Part shown: piece by piece, positions 37,076 through 52,000 of the stretch | Numbering within the stretch: the first letter of the stretch is position 1 | How the letters are laid out: each line of letters begins with the position of its first letter | NCBI GenBank assembly: GCA_963514095.1 | Contig: OY741264.1 | Location: 10,711,554-10,775,553 of the forward strand | Origin: Eutrigla gurnardus | Taxonomy: Eukaryota; Chordata; Actinopteri; Perciformes; Triglidae | Reading direction: 5' to 3' | Length of the DNA stretch: 64,000 bases | Program-made: the position numbers and the translations under genes | The notes under the pieces: model-generated | What the model was told of the DNA's origin: nothing | The model's database searches: none | The model's input: only the letters and a program-made list of their open reading frames with translations

Positions 37076-40000
37076 ATAACATGAATAATGATCAAATCTG
37101 CTATAATAAAGTTGGCAGGGCTACAACATTTCTGTATAATATTTTTGTTGATTTTAAAAGAAAAGTCCATTCTCAATTCATCAGCTGGCCTGTATTTATA
37201 CTGTTTGAGAACTTTGAAGGAACTTGTTTCACTTTCATTTCTGTCTTCTCTACTTAGTTAACAAACCATTTCAAGCAACAAAACGGAAAGAGTTCTAAAA
37301 TAGATCTATTTCTATTTCACTCACGCCCAAACGGCACAACAAAAGCGATTCAAGATTTTTGATTTATGTGAATAATATCACACATTTTCTTCATTAAATT
37401 ATTTATCACAAGTAAATAAGAAACCGTTTTCCATCCATCCATCCATCCATCCATCGTCTACTGCTAATCCTGTATTCAGGGTCGTGGGGGGGGCCTGGAG
37501 CCGATCCCAGCTGACATTGGGCCGAGGCGGGGTTCACCCTGGACAGGACGCCAGTCCATCCAGAAAATGTTTTTTTTTCTATTATTAGCGAAAAAGCTGA
37601 AAACAATTTTGACAAGTCCAGACACAGACACACCATAACAGCTTTTCTTGTGTAAAAAATGTGTGGAGTTTACATGATAATTATCTAACCGGTGATGTCT
37701 TGTATTCGGGACACTTGTGCTACTAGCTCATTTTGGGAAGTCGAAAACTGCATCAGTGTTTGAGACCAGCTGCACCACTTCCCTTTAATCATGCTGAGCA
37801 TCTTGCCTAAACCAACCACAGTAAAAAAAAAAAAATTCTCTGAGCTCTGTCATGTTTGTCATGCTTGTGTAAACAACCCCAAATGATCTTGATGATTAAT
37901 TCTTATCTTAGACTTGTCATTTAATTTCCTAAATATATGCATCACTTGTCCTTGTGATATTGCATTGTGCAGTGCTGGAAGGCCTTGAAAGAATGCCTGA
38001 GAGGATGTGGATCGGCCTTCACCAGTTAGACACTTCCGAGGGCTGGCAGTGGTCAGATGGCTCCCCGCTCTCCAACCTGCGCTGGGAAACAGGTGATCAT
38101 GATTATATCTACGTTTTGTGTCTTTCTCTTGTGTCACGTTCTAATCTCTATCCTGTTTCTGAGAGTACATGTGTAAATGACATGTAACCAAAAAGTGGTT
38201 TCCAAAAGTTCTGCTAAATAAAATATTTAGGAAATGAATCTGTGTCTGCAAACACCTGCTCCATCTAGCACATTAAAATAGTTATGATCTGCTTTTGTCA
38301 CTGCCCTTCTATAAACTTAGACTTCGTGTCAGTCAGGGGAACAATGCGGCCAGTGTTGCAAAGAAGCTCATTGTGCCTGGCTTTCTGGACACAGTGTGGC
38401 ATTGAGGTTGCCACTGTTGCTGAATAACTCATTAATAGTACTGAATGGAAGGCTTTATAAGCCTTCTAGCTATTGTAATTTGGGTTTTTTTTCCTTCTCA
38501 AAGGGAAGATGTTGTTCTTACACTGCAGTCTGAACCTCAAGGATACTGCAGCCATCTGGCCCTCTGCTGATATGAGCTCTTTGTGGTGGCTATAATTTAC
38601 AACATGTTGCTGTGCTGAACTGTTATTTTAACATGAAACACTTCCTTTATTGCACGACTCTGTGTGACAACACAGTTGACAAGTGAAAACTAGAAAGACA
38701 CCCTGAAGCAAACTCCTCCGCTGCCACAGCCGCTATGTGATTGTGCTTTTATTTACTGTGTGTGCGAATGTGTTTGACAGGAATGCCCCCCACCTCCGGG
38801 ATTGTTGAGGCCGACTGTGGAGTCCTGAACTCTAAACAGTACTATGAAACGGCGGCGTGCAATAAACGGCTGCCATACGTCTGCAAGAAGAGTGTCAATG
38901 CCTCTCGCACGTCACCAACGGGTAGGTTCATATTGAAACCACAGCCACTGTGAGGCTGAACGTGGGCAGAGCTGTGCTTTGAACTGTGCATGCTAACGTG
39001 ATGCTGTTAAGCAGGTTTAGTTCATGGGAATCAATCCAATAGTTGGAAGACGTTTCACTCAAAGACACAACTATTAACTTCATGGTGGCATCGGAGGAAA
39101 AGAGAATCTTCAGAGTGGCTCATCGCTTCACAATACATCCAACATTACCAAAGTGTCTGGTTTGACCACAGGACCCTTGAGGCCACACACTCCACAGCAG
39201 TGGGGCTGGAATTGATATAAATACTGTTGTGTTTCTTCTTCTTCTTCTTTTCTTTGGTTTTTAATGGCGGTTGGCAACCAGCATATTTGGTGTGTATTGC
39301 CACCTGTAGTTTTGGTCTCTTAATGTTGTATCAGTTGTATCCTTTCTCTCTTACACCTTTCTTCATATGCACATTTAACAGCTATGGCATGTATGCATGT
39401 GTTGTGCACATCATAAAGCCATTTTAGTTAAATTTGTCATTTGGGGATGTGGAGAGAAAATTGATCAGACTTGCCCTCATGGACTCTACCGGTCTTGCTC
39501 CCTCTCTACAGAGTCTTTTGTGTATGAGGACACAGAGTGTGCAGACGGTTGGGTGCCGTGGAATAGCTGGTGCTACAAGTTAATCAAAGACAACCCTCGA
39601 AACTTTACTGATGCCCAGATGCACTGTAACAACACAGAGGGAGGAGGAGGAGGCTCTCTGGCCAGCCTCCACACCATTGACAGCAAAGAGATGATCAGCA
39701 CTAATTTCCATGCAGGTAAAAAAAAAAAGTTCTCCCACTGGACCCCTTATTTGAGTTTTATTTTTAAACATTTCCACAAATTGATGTTCCTATATGTTAT
39801 GGCCCTTCAGATGGCAAGTTGTTGGATGTGTGGATCGGTCTGATTGGTTCGGGCATGAACCCGACTGTTTTCAAGTGGATCGACGAGGCACCCGTCACCT
39901 TCACCTACTGGGACCAAAACCAACCAGTCCAGCCCACTTTGGATACCAGCTGTGTCTTCTACTCTGGAGAGGTGGGTGTGGGTGTGATTGTTTCTTGCAA

Positions 40001-43000
40001 CACCACCCATTGTATTCAGACCTTTTGTGTTGGACCTGTGTGTACTACCGAGGCTCTGTTTTTTGTCTTCTCACAATCCGATGTTTATACATGGCCTGTG
40101 GAATCAAACCTGTGTCTGTGCTCCACAGCGCCACGGTTGGCGGGTTGGGGACTGCACAAAGAGGCTGCCTTTTATGTGTCAGAAGAAAGGAAAGGTCAAG
40201 GAATCGGTGACACAGCCCGGATGTCGCTTTGAGGATGTGCGTATTTTATAAATGACCTGATTTTCCGAGGAACGCCTGCAGTATTTTGTTTACCTTTTTT
40301 TTTGTCTTTTGTTTATTCACATCAATGATTGGAAGTGATATATGTCCTTCCATTTTGTGCTGAGGTTTCATACATACGTCAGTAATAATCATGAAATCAG
40401 AATGCAAGTGTGTATTTGAAAGATTATTTCTGTGGAGGTCAGATGACATTTGGTCGGCCTTTGCGTCATAAAGGGGCAGTTCTGTAGCTGTATCAGCAGC
40501 TAATGCCACACAAACGCAAAAACAAAAGTATCAGAGCTGATTGTACTCAATTCAGTCCCAGCAGAGGACTGGATGTGTTTGAGAACTGGGACTATGCATG
40601 AAAGTGAACGTGTAAATGAAATGTTATGTTGTTGTCTTATGTGTTACTGCTGTCGCTCCCTCAGGGTTGGAGGAGACACGGCAACTCCTGCTATCAAGTC
40701 AACACGGAACAAGTGTCCTTTAAAGATCGCTGCAATGTTACTATAAGAAACAGGTTTGTCCAGCTGGTCCAGCTCCGGCTTGATCAAAAATATGCACTCA
40801 TCGGTTGCTGCCCACATGAATACTTCTTCTCATTCTCATATTTGACAATGCTTTCCAGGTTCGAGCAGGCCTTTATCAATCGTCTGCTTGGAAAGCAGAT
40901 CAGCAAGGCAGCTCAGTATTTTTGGATAGGGCTGCAGGACATTAAAAACACGGGGGAGTACCAGTGGATGACCCAGGATGGGTCCTCGGGTGTGGTTGCT
41001 TACACTAACTGGGGCTGGTTCGAACCAGGTTAGTAGATAGCATTTCTGCTCCACTCAGTACCTAATACAGGAATAACACCGGAGGACTAGCCATGTCACA
41101 ACAGACTCCTAGCTAGTATTATTATGTGCTGCATTTCCTCATGAACCCTTCATTCCAGATTATGGTGGTTCACTCTTATGTGGGTGTTCAGATTTACTGA
41201 TTTACTAATGGTTAAAAAACATAACCTTTTACCATTCACCATCTCATGTGCAGGACAGTACCTATGTAAAGGTCTGTTGATGCGCTAAACGTTCTTTATG
41301 CCAGGACAACAGGCCCACATTTTCATATTTAATGGGCTAAAAGATACAAAAACTAAAGTAAATGTATGTGTGTTAAAATACATGTATGGTCAAAAAAGAA
41401 CTGTATTTGCAATTTCACACATTCGATTTAACTTCTTTGGATGTGTATTTCAGATCGGGAGGGAGGCTGTGCAGTGATTTCCACCACAAAACCCCTTGGC
41501 AAGTGGGAGGTGCAGAACTGTACCCTTTTTAAGGCCGGCACCATTTGTAGAACAGACCTCAGTCCACCGCTTCCCCCAGAGCCAGAGCCGAACCCCAACG
41601 CAACCTGTCCTGATGGATGGGTGTCTAAACCAGACATGAAATACTGCTACAAGGTGTGTGTGTGTGTGTGTGTGTCGCTGTGTGTGTGTGTGTGTGACTG
41701 TCTTTGTACACCTGAGGTCACGTCACACAGACTTTTTCTCTGCATCAAGCGTCCCATGTCTGTTCGAGCCTCCCTTTGTATGCGCGTTTGAATGTGACCT
41801 CTGCTAGAGGCTACATCAGCCACTACCAGCATAAAACGTTAGATGCTCAAACTGACCTGTAGCTGGTCGAGTTGCCTTATGGGTAAATAGCTGTTTGTAA
41901 ATAGGTGTTTCACGAGGAAAGGCTGAGCAGGAAGCGCTCCTGGGAGGAAGCTGAGCGGTTCTGTGAGGCTCTGGGAGCCAACCTGCCCAGCTTCACGAAC
42001 AACGTTGAGATGAGGAATCTGCACAGCATCCTGAGGAACATCATCAGGTAAACACACTTTTCTGAAGTATTATTAGCATACATGTATTTGTCATTGTTTA
42101 TTTTTGGAACATTGTGACATTAACAAATCAAATTTGAACACACATAAGCTCCTGACTCACATTTCACCCTTGTTTCATGATTCTTGTTGCAGTGATAATC
42201 GGTACTTCTGGGTCGGCCTGAACAGGAGGAACCCAGCTGATCGCTCCTGGCAGTGGAGCGATGGCCAGCCTGTGAGTTTAGCCCTAACCCTTTACATCTC
42301 CTCGACACTTTGTGAGAAGATGACGTTTATTTGATGTCTCCACAACAGGTATCTATGGATGTTTTACACCAAGCTTTCCATGACGACGATGCACACAGTC
42401 GGGACTGCACTGCATTCAAGGTGGGCTGGGTCGACTTAAACAACTAAACGGAGTCAAAACATTTGTTTTGCGCCTTTATTTGCCATTTCCATATCTACTT
42501 GCATATTTTTAAATGTATAATCTCTCATTTTTTCCTGTTCTTTTTTGTTTAGTGTGGTGACATTTAGTTATCCATACTGTACAGCTTAATCTGTGAATCA
42601 AGGCCGAACTGACTCAGTGATTTCGTGTGCTTACATGCCACCTCGAAACAAAAGACAGCTGGAGAGAACAGTGGTTCCTCTTTGGTTTTTTTTTCACATC
42701 ATGAGGACGCTGTCACTTGCCAGATATATAACTGGCCAGGATCATAATCTCTCACTGTTTATTTCGCTAATTTTCCCACAAAAATTGAGCTGTTTCTCAC
42801 TTGCCGTTGCCTCCATTTAAGAAGCACTTTCTTTATCTTGCCACTCAGACGCTGACCTTTACTGTCATTCAGGTTGTCTGTTAGTGATTGTGTTGTCAAA
42901 GAGAGACATTCCTCAAACAGTCACTGCAGGGAGCAACACGTTCTGCAATGTCACAGATATGAGGAAGCTTGTCTTGGATATTTACTTCATGATAATGTTT

Positions 43001-46000
43001 TTTTTTCCAAACAATCTGTGTCCTTGTTTAGACATCCAGGACAAGCTTGAAACACCTGTTTGTGTTTCTGTTGCACGACTCACCTCGCAGCCCTTTCTAC
43101 GCCACACCGTTTCATTGTGACGCCAGGCTGGAGTGGGTCTGCCAAATCCCCCGCGGTAAGGCCACGCAGCATGAGCTTCTTGCTGCTGCTTTCAACGTTT
43201 CTCATCAAGACTGCTGAACTAAATGAATTGGGAATTCTCCCTTTATATTTTGTGAATCGTACAGTGGAGTTATTTGTGCAGTTTATTTAACACAATAATG
43301 AAGTATTTGATTTTCAAAAGTTCTGGGATTACACATGTAACTGAACCAACATGATCTGGTTATTGGTGTGTTTTTGGTTACATTCTGCTTCCAACTCATT
43401 CTTTGCTTCCCCTGTTTGCTTCAACAGGGAAGACGCCAAAGAACCCAGACTGGTACAATCCCGGTAATAACACCGTTTCTGTGTAAAGAGTCTTATTATC
43501 TAGTTTCTAGTCTGTAAATTGGATCTATTAGTGGCCAAGATTCCTTTGGTGCAACATTTTTATTCTCAGGCGATCTTCTAATAGTCTTTTCATCCATTGC
43601 AGGTGGACACCACGAGACCTCTATCTTCATAGATGGAGCAGAGTTTTGGTTTGTTAAGGAGCCTCAGCTAGCTTTCGAGGAGGCAAAGCTCTTTTGCAGC
43701 ATGAATGGCAGCAGACTGGCTTCACCTCTCAGCTTAACGGCTGCCGGACAGATCCACACGTACCTGAAAAACGTAAGTGGCCGTACAATAATGTGCTCAT
43801 AGGAATGCAATCAAACCAACTGTCAGTTGGTGCTGGAAGCTTCCACAACCCTCGTTCTTCTACAGCAAAAACGCAGATTTTCACTCAATTCCTTCCACAT
43901 TTTTCCAAATAGAAAGTTCATTCAAACGTCAAAATGTCTCCCTCAATTAAGACATCATTTTTAAGACATCTTTTTTTTAAATCATTCATACCTTTCATAC
44001 TTCAGAGATATTCAGTTTTCCTGGGAAATTGTCTTCATTCAAATGAATAGAGGAAATGTTCAGATATTAAACATATTCATACTTTTTCATGCATTACCTA
44101 CTCAGTGATACAAAACCCTCTTTCAAATTCCATTAGAATGGGGATCATTAATTATCATTTTTAAAAATTCAAAATGCATTTTTACATTAGTGTGTATTGG
44201 ACGGCATGTTCAGAGCTAGGATATCTTTTTCAATAGTTAAACCTGCCCCCATTCCCACAATTTTCCCTCTTCATTCATCATTTCAGGTCAAAGTATAGGA
44301 AAACGTGTGCTCATTCATACTGGGTTGCTGCAGAACTAAACAGACCTATACGTTTGACCATAGGAGCCTAACACTGAGACCAAATAGATCTGGAGAACAG
44401 AAAACAGTACCAGTTTCCTATGTTCAACAGGGGGTCCATAATAATCCACACAGTAAAAGCAATATGAGTTACAATTTGTGACTGAGGCGCAGGACTACTG
44501 GAGGTGCAACTCCACTCAATCTAATTAGTGCATCTTCACACAGACACACACACGCACTCAGGATGTTTCAGGATTCTCTCTACGTATACTGTCAGTGTAA
44601 AACTCTTACACATCTTTCAGACTTTGTTGGTCATTTTCAACTTGTAAAGCCAGCGATAGTGCTATAAGTCTCGCAGCAGAACTAAAACAAGTAATATTTT
44701 CAGTATATTACACCGGTTTTCTCTTCCGTCCACTGGCTTCCTATCTGACTTTAAACTTTAAATGGCTTCCTACCTGGCATGCTCACTGTTCTGTTTCAGC
44801 CCACAGTTTGTGTAGAAATCCAAAGCCAAACACACCTGCTTTTAGTTAGTGTTACTGTTGCTAATTAATATTAATAATAATTATTATTATTATTAATACG
44901 CCTGTGCCATTAAAAATGAAAAGGATGAACACTTTAATTAATTGGAATTCCCTGTCCTCTTCCGTTTTATGCAGTTTACCCCCTTTTTCCCCCCATGGGC
45001 ATCCGTACTTGATTTGTAGAGCCTAATGACTGGGACATTCCTTCCATTACCTTCTAGTCACGTGAAGCTGACACTATTTCATGAGAATACAGCTGGAAAA
45101 TGTCAAAATAAAGTAGAACAAAGTTCTGCCCCCAAGCTAAACACTAAAAAAAATAAAAACACCAATGCCATAAGCTCAGTGACATTTACTTCACATCCCT
45201 GCCTTCATTTGTATCATTCTCTTGTGAGTCCTCCAACTTTATGCAAGTCCAATATTAAATCAGCAGAGAGCTCCCAAATATATGTACATCAGCTGCAGTC
45301 AAATATTTCTAATAAAGGATTTTGTAAAGGCAATTCATAATTTAATTCCATAATCCTATGTTTTTCCACATCAAAATGATTTATTTCTAATGTGTGTCGT
45401 TTCTTGCCTACTTGACAAGTTTTGCTAAGTACTTAATAAACTGTGTGGTAATGAAGTTGACTCTAGGATTATTTTATTATGTGTGACTTAACGCTTGCAC
45501 GTTTTTGAACAGATGTCAAGTTCTCCCAAGCAAACCTGGTGGGTGGATTTGAGAGAGCCTGGACGGATATTCCCCATGTCGTAAGCCAGTACAGTTACAC
45601 ACACACACATACACTGTTCCTCCAAACGGAGTGTGATGTTGACTGGAATACTCCGTTTATGTTGTAGGTACACCCAGGCGTACTTTTATCATTCAGTTTT
45701 CCTGGACAGATGCACCTCCATCAGTCCTGAAAACTTCTTTCCAGGTGAGTAAAGCTGAGTATGATATTATTACCATTTTATATGGATAGAAACATACTTA
45801 AACTCATGTTTTTTTTAAATCCATCCCTATTAACTTTTACAGTTTGAAGCGAGTCTATTCTGAAATTTCAGAATAGTCAAATGTCCCATTTCTTTGTTTT
45901 TTTGCCAACATGAAATTTCAATAAAAACCTGGTTCTGCCAACATAAAACCAGTTAAAATGCTCCCAGCATGTTGAATCCATAAAATAAAGGCACAGAAAA

Positions 46001-49000
46001 CCAATTCTCTCAATCAGCTTTATTACTATGAAAGATGTAGTAACTTGTAATATTTAATTAGTAATTATAAGTAATTTCTTATTTGGAACAAGAGAAATTG
46101 GCACAAAACGGTAATGTCAAGTTAAAAAGAACTAATCTGAACAAAACAGCTCCGATGCACCTAACTGTTTTTGATTCATTATCATGTTTATAGTGTCTTT
46201 TTCTAATATACACATTTACTATCACATGTTTACTTGCAGAGTATGAACGCAGTTGTCTTCAGAGGATGCCCTTTGTGTGTGAGAGAGACAACATCACGTC
46301 AGTGGAGATAAACCCTCTGGAGCCTAAAGCTGGAGGATTGCCCTGTGGAAATACATCTCTGTCCTTCAGAAACAAGGTCTGATCCTTCAGCAGCATCTTT
46401 GTTATACTTTAAAGGAAAATATTTATTTCCCTTCAATAAATGACCTGACATAAACCATCTCCATTTGAGATATTTCCATCACAGCTGCAGTTTACTGCAA
46501 CAGTGGAATTATTTAAGTTTACTGCTTACTGAGTGACTGTGAGAAAGCTTTCATTTTGAATAGCGTCATATTTGTCACGTAGGTTTGTTGCAGAATAATT
46601 GGTGTAGAGTATAAAAAGAAATAGAGTTAAAAAAAAAAGACATAATATAACAATAAGAGATAACAGTCTTTGCTCTGATTTTCATACGGGTGTCTCTGTT
46701 TTGTTTTAAGTGCTACACACTGATGCCGACCAGGAAGCCTGTGTCTTTCAACTATGCCAATGAGGAATGCCAGTCGGTGAGAGGAACCCTGGTCACTATA
46801 TCAGATCAGGTGGAGCAAGGTGAGGACCACTACAGTTCTACTCCTATGCTGAATGAACAAGACGAGCATGGTTTACACGCCAGTCGGATGATGTTAAATA
46901 CATTGTTTGAATGGGAGCTGATCAACTAATGAATGGTTCCAGAGTCTAAATGCTCCCTCTAATGAACACAAATCACTGTTGTGCTATAATTGTGTGTTTT
47001 AGACTTCATCACCACCCTTTTGCTGGGTATGAGAAACAAGGACAGGATATGGATTGGTCTGCAGATCAAACAGCACGACCTTGAATGGGTTGACCAGTCC
47101 CCGGTTAACTACGTCAATTTTAACCCCCTGCTCCTGGGCATGCAAAGGGCCATAAAAATCACCGTAAGTTCACCAGTTCTTACACTGCTGTAAAAAGTAA
47201 AAATCCATTTAGGTCCATTTAGAAATGTTGCTTTATTTTACTAGACAAAAAACACATTTAGGTGTTTTTTTTACTACTTTCTGTTCTATTCAGATCCACA
47301 TATGTGTCTGGAAATGTCTCTTCAATTCCAAAAGTTAGCATTAGATAGTGTCTCATTTGTATATTTAAACTAGATTTCTGAAAAATGTGTAATAGTTTAC
47401 TACGAGGGCAAATGTGTGGGGAAGTTTCATGGTTGTATGTTTTAGTTAATTTCCTTTACCATATTCACCTATAGTGTCTCCCTTTCAATGGGGACTCCAT
47501 TGATTGTACGAATCTGTCTGTTTAGAGGTCTTTGTGAGTACGACTGCATGTTTGAAACCTTTTGTGGCTGCAGAGGAGGCTGTGGATACTCTGATTCATT
47601 GTGATACAGTGATATCGTTTGGGTCGAAGACTAACATTTTGAAAATGGAGGGAAGAAAGAGTCCAGAGTTTTAAAAAAGTCTTCAGTGTAAAAAGAAAAA
47701 AAGGCTTAACCACATTTAAACTCACAACATCATTTGTATTTGTTATGTCCGTTCTTGCTTGACAGCCGTGGGATCTACAGAGTATGGATTTCTGTGTGTT
47801 TCTGATCAATAACCCCAACTCTGCCATGCTGGGTACCTGGGACTATGCTTCCTGCACACAATATCAAAATGTGGCCTTTTGTCAGCACTATGCAGGTAAA
47901 TGACCACCTCCAACTTTTAATACTACTTTATTTTACAAGTTATCACACATGCAAATGTTCCTCTTGATATTTGTGAGTGTTGTGTTGATAAGTAGAGACT
48001 AGGTCTTATATATTAATACTGGAAAGTACATTTGGAAGGGCATTAAATAATACAAACCAGCAACACAGGTCCCTGGAGCAACTGACATACATGATGTTCT
48101 TTAAACACAAGGCTTACTCATTTCAGATAAACTGGAGGAGCCCCACGTGCCAACAGAGCAATTCCATGTCAATAACCACACCATCCTGCTGCTTGTCAAA
48201 AACCTCACCTGGTTTGAGGCCTTAGAGCAGTGCAGAGGTCACAACATGGACCTGGCGAGCGTGGCCGATACCTTCCTGCAATCTTCCCTCACCGTCCATG
48301 TGAGCCGTGCGCGCACGCCCATGTGGATCGGCCTCTTTAGTGAAGACGTAAGTGTGCCACAGAAGGGCTGCCTTTATTTGAATCCGCTGCTTTTATGTGA
48401 TTTTTTTCTTTGGTTTTGCGTGCAGGATGGGATCCACTACCGCTGGACCGACCACAGTCACACTGTATTCAGTCGCTGGTCTCCTGATGTCACCAGTGGC
48501 CCGTGTGTCTACCTGGACACTGATGGCTTCTGGAAAGCCACCGAGTGTGAGGAGGCGCTAGGAGGCGCTATCTGCCACAAACCGCATGGTGAGTAGGGAT
48601 TTGGACTGATGGACATAAATGCAACTCCTCTAGTGGTATGGATCAATATCAATAGATCTCCTGTAATGTTTAATCCCTCGTAGATTCCTTGCAATTCTTC
48701 TTTTCCCTCATTTCTGTTTTTACTCTTATGGTTTGAAAACTTCTTTTGAAATTGCTTCCCTGTCTGTTGGCATGCGTCAGTATTCTTGCAAATGCTAATG
48801 ATTTGAATGTATCTACACCCAAATGTAAATGTGTGGATTGAAGAAGAGATCATCACCAAACCAGAGGATGTTGCAGTGAAGTGCCCCCATAAGATTAATG
48901 GTCCAAACTGGATCCCCTTCAAGAACAACTGCTACTCCTTCCAGCTGGTCGCCAGCCGATGGGAACAGTATGAACAAGGGCAGATTCAGGATACCTGCAA

Positions 49001-52000
49001 GAACCTTCGTAAGGATTTCACAACATGGGGCACGTGTGTGGGCTTGCTTATGAGCCATTCTATAACAGGCCGACGTTCGTATTGATGAGGCATTTATGTT
49101 TCAGATGCAGGAGCAGACATACTAACCATCCGGAATTCAGAGGAGAATGAGTTTATTAAACAGCAGCTCATACCGTTTCGAAACCTGGTCCAATTTGTAT
49201 GGCTGGGGATTTTCAAAGATGACAACGGTAGGCACTTTTACGGACATCCATGTACATTTTCTTTTCAGTCTATCGTCGAGCTGTAGTTGGTGTGTTATGT
49301 AACGAGGGTGCAACACATTTTTCTGCTAATACAGATCTTGATACCTAAACCTGGTCAATATTAATCCAATATCGGAGATCATTTTTTGGTTTGATCATAA
49401 ACTCTTACAGACAGACAGATAAGACTTACATAACCGGCATCACATCATTGTGACGTATGATTTTTAACTGATGACGATCACCGTCACTGTGTGGAACTAT
49501 GTTCTCGTGTTTTCCGTCTTGTGCAATAAGACTGACAGTATATCGGCTCTGATACTGGCCCTTTGTGTGTCTGTGTGTGTATTGATGTCATAATGTGAGG
49601 TTAAAAGTCATTCTCTCTGCTGTAGATAACCAGACGAAGTGGTATGATGGCACAAATGTCCAGTTTTCCAACTGGGCAAGAGGTCGACCAGATGTAGATG
49701 GCTCATTCTTGGCGGGTCTCACCGTTGACGGCAACTGGCTTCTCATTTCAAACACAAACTTATTCACAGAGTTCAGACAGAAGAGCATTGTGGCCTGCAA
49801 GCTGGACAACGGTTGGTGTAACACACTTAACATCAGAATTCATATTTCTCTGTCGTATTGAACATATTTTCACGCTGAAAATGTTCTCGCGTGTTTTTCA
49901 AGAACCGAGACAGGAGTACAACCAGTCAGCCACAGATTTCAAACATTTCGGCAACTTAACTTATGAGGTGATAACCCGAAAACTGAGTTGGCACCAGGCT
50001 CTGGAAGAGTGTGGTCAGAGTGGAGGCCATCTGGCGAGTGTCCACGACATCCAGCACGGTGCACACGTGGAGCTCCTTGCCAAGACGGACGGCTTCCCAC
50101 TCTGGATTGGCCTCTCGAACCAGGACGTAAGAATCTGAGCAGAAATATTTCCACTGAGTACATCCCAAGTACATCTCATTTGGTTTTCAAGTCTCTCTCT
50201 CTCTCTCTGTGTGCAGGTTAGTGACACAGCCTTCGAGTGGTCTGATGGAACGAAATTTGACTACAAAGAAACCATCTCTGACTCGCGGGAGGGCTCCAGC
50301 TCAGACAAACAAGAGGCCAGCTGTGTCTTTGTAACCCCTGCTGGAGCCTGGGTGAGGACCAGCTGCAAGAAGTTGGTAGACGGAGCCATCTGCTACACCA
50401 CCGCTGTCACCACCAAGTCCCAGAGTAAGACATCGATCCGTTTTACAAGTAGAACCACATTGTTCTTCTTTCACCTTGCAGGAAAAGGTGAAATTACTTT
50501 TTGAGTTTAGACTGCAGAAATGATTAAAAAGATAATGATGGCACCACTGAATCACTTTGCACAGTATGGCATTACGCGTAGGGATGCACCGATACCAGTG
50601 TGAGGTGTCGGCTCCGATCCTATACTCATGTACTCATAGAGCTACTGAATCCTACCTGATAACACTGCAGCAACGTGGCGTTAACGTCTCATCACTGAGC
50701 CTAATAAGCCACTCAGCTGCAACAACGACCTGATGCACAAACATTAAACCCATTCATCCCCAGCTGCAGTACAGTCCTAGTAAGTCACCACCGCATCACT
50801 TCATTGAGCTCTGAAGTTGTCAGCTGTGGGTCTGCATGACATAATATGTTGGGTTTCTGCCACTGTATTGTCAGCCCGACATATTGTATGTTAAAAACTC
50901 CTCAAGACCCATGAGGAGCCCCAAGCTAAGTTCCTGTGTCTTGCTCGTCAGCCAGCTGGTATTTAAAGTGAAGGGGGTTAGACCCAAAGTCAGGGCTGAC
51001 CTTTAAGCTGGACCAGCGCTATTCTCCTTGAAGTGCTTCTCTGAGTTATACTTTCATGGTTAAACAGTTAATTATAAACATCCCTACTGCAAACTATACT
51101 CCGATTGTAAAACACACGTTGGTAAAATGTCAGTATTGTGTTGAATTTTTATTTGTGAGGATTATCTGATGAAAATAAATCATGTTAGAACAGTAATGGT
51201 ATTATTAAGTACACAGATCAGGACTCGGTATCGACTAAGTACTGGAATACAAGTACTTGTACTCGGTCTGAAAAAGAGTGCATCTAGATGTGACTTGATT
51301 TGTGTTTGAGTGGCACTGACCGCCGTCCGTCTCCTATCTGTGTTCTGATTAAGGAGCCAGACTGCAGGTCGCCCCAGAGGCCAATCAGTGCCCTCAGAGC
51401 AACGGCGTGTCCATGTGGGTGCAGCACCAGGATCACTGCTACGCCTTCCACATGAGCTTCTACAACTACAGCGTGTACAGCATGGAGCAGGCCAGGAGCA
51501 TCTGTCAGGGCATGGGTGAGTCGTTGCTTAGTGTATGAATTAGTATTCATCTGAAGCAGCTGTAGTCCACCAATTGTTTGGTTTGGTTTTGCTGACACAG
51601 ATGCAGAACTGCTGACCTTAAGAACCAAAGAGGAGAATGACTTTGTGTCAAAGTACATGTCCGATGACCCTCTCATCACTAGCCGAGTGTGGCTCGACGT
51701 GAAGGTCGATACTGAAGGTAAACCCCGTCATTCTAAACTGAAGCAAGGCAGTAATTATTATTGAGGGATAATGTATTTGTTTTTGTGTTTCTGAAAAGAC
51801 CATATGTGACAATGTAAGCCTGTATTACGACAACATTAACGAAAAATTCACAGCAACAACATATGATTAACTTGGATTCAGCTGTTAAATGGGGAAATAG
51901 TAATACATCAATTCATTAAGGAGGGATAGCTAATTCCTGGGGATTGACCCTAATCAAAGAAAGACATTTCAAAAACTAAATGGTGATTATATCATTAGTT

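Larger units (their letters stand above)
36821..40236 (+). other. ly75: ly75 exons 4-9: CTLD1 and CTLD2
   Basis: CTLD1 exons: 36821-36982, 37973-38092, 38781-38921. CTLD2 exons: 39512-39715, 39811-39971, 40129-40236. The 204-base exon 7 includes a run of glycines (GGGGG) encoded by GGA/GGC repeats. The donor after exon 4 is followed within eight bases by (GA)n and then (CA)n. Confidence 0.9.

Noticed and set aside
45026..45340. 104-codon ORF in ly75 intron 18
   Set aside because: No similarity, no acceptor or donor in frame, and it would interrupt CTLD5.
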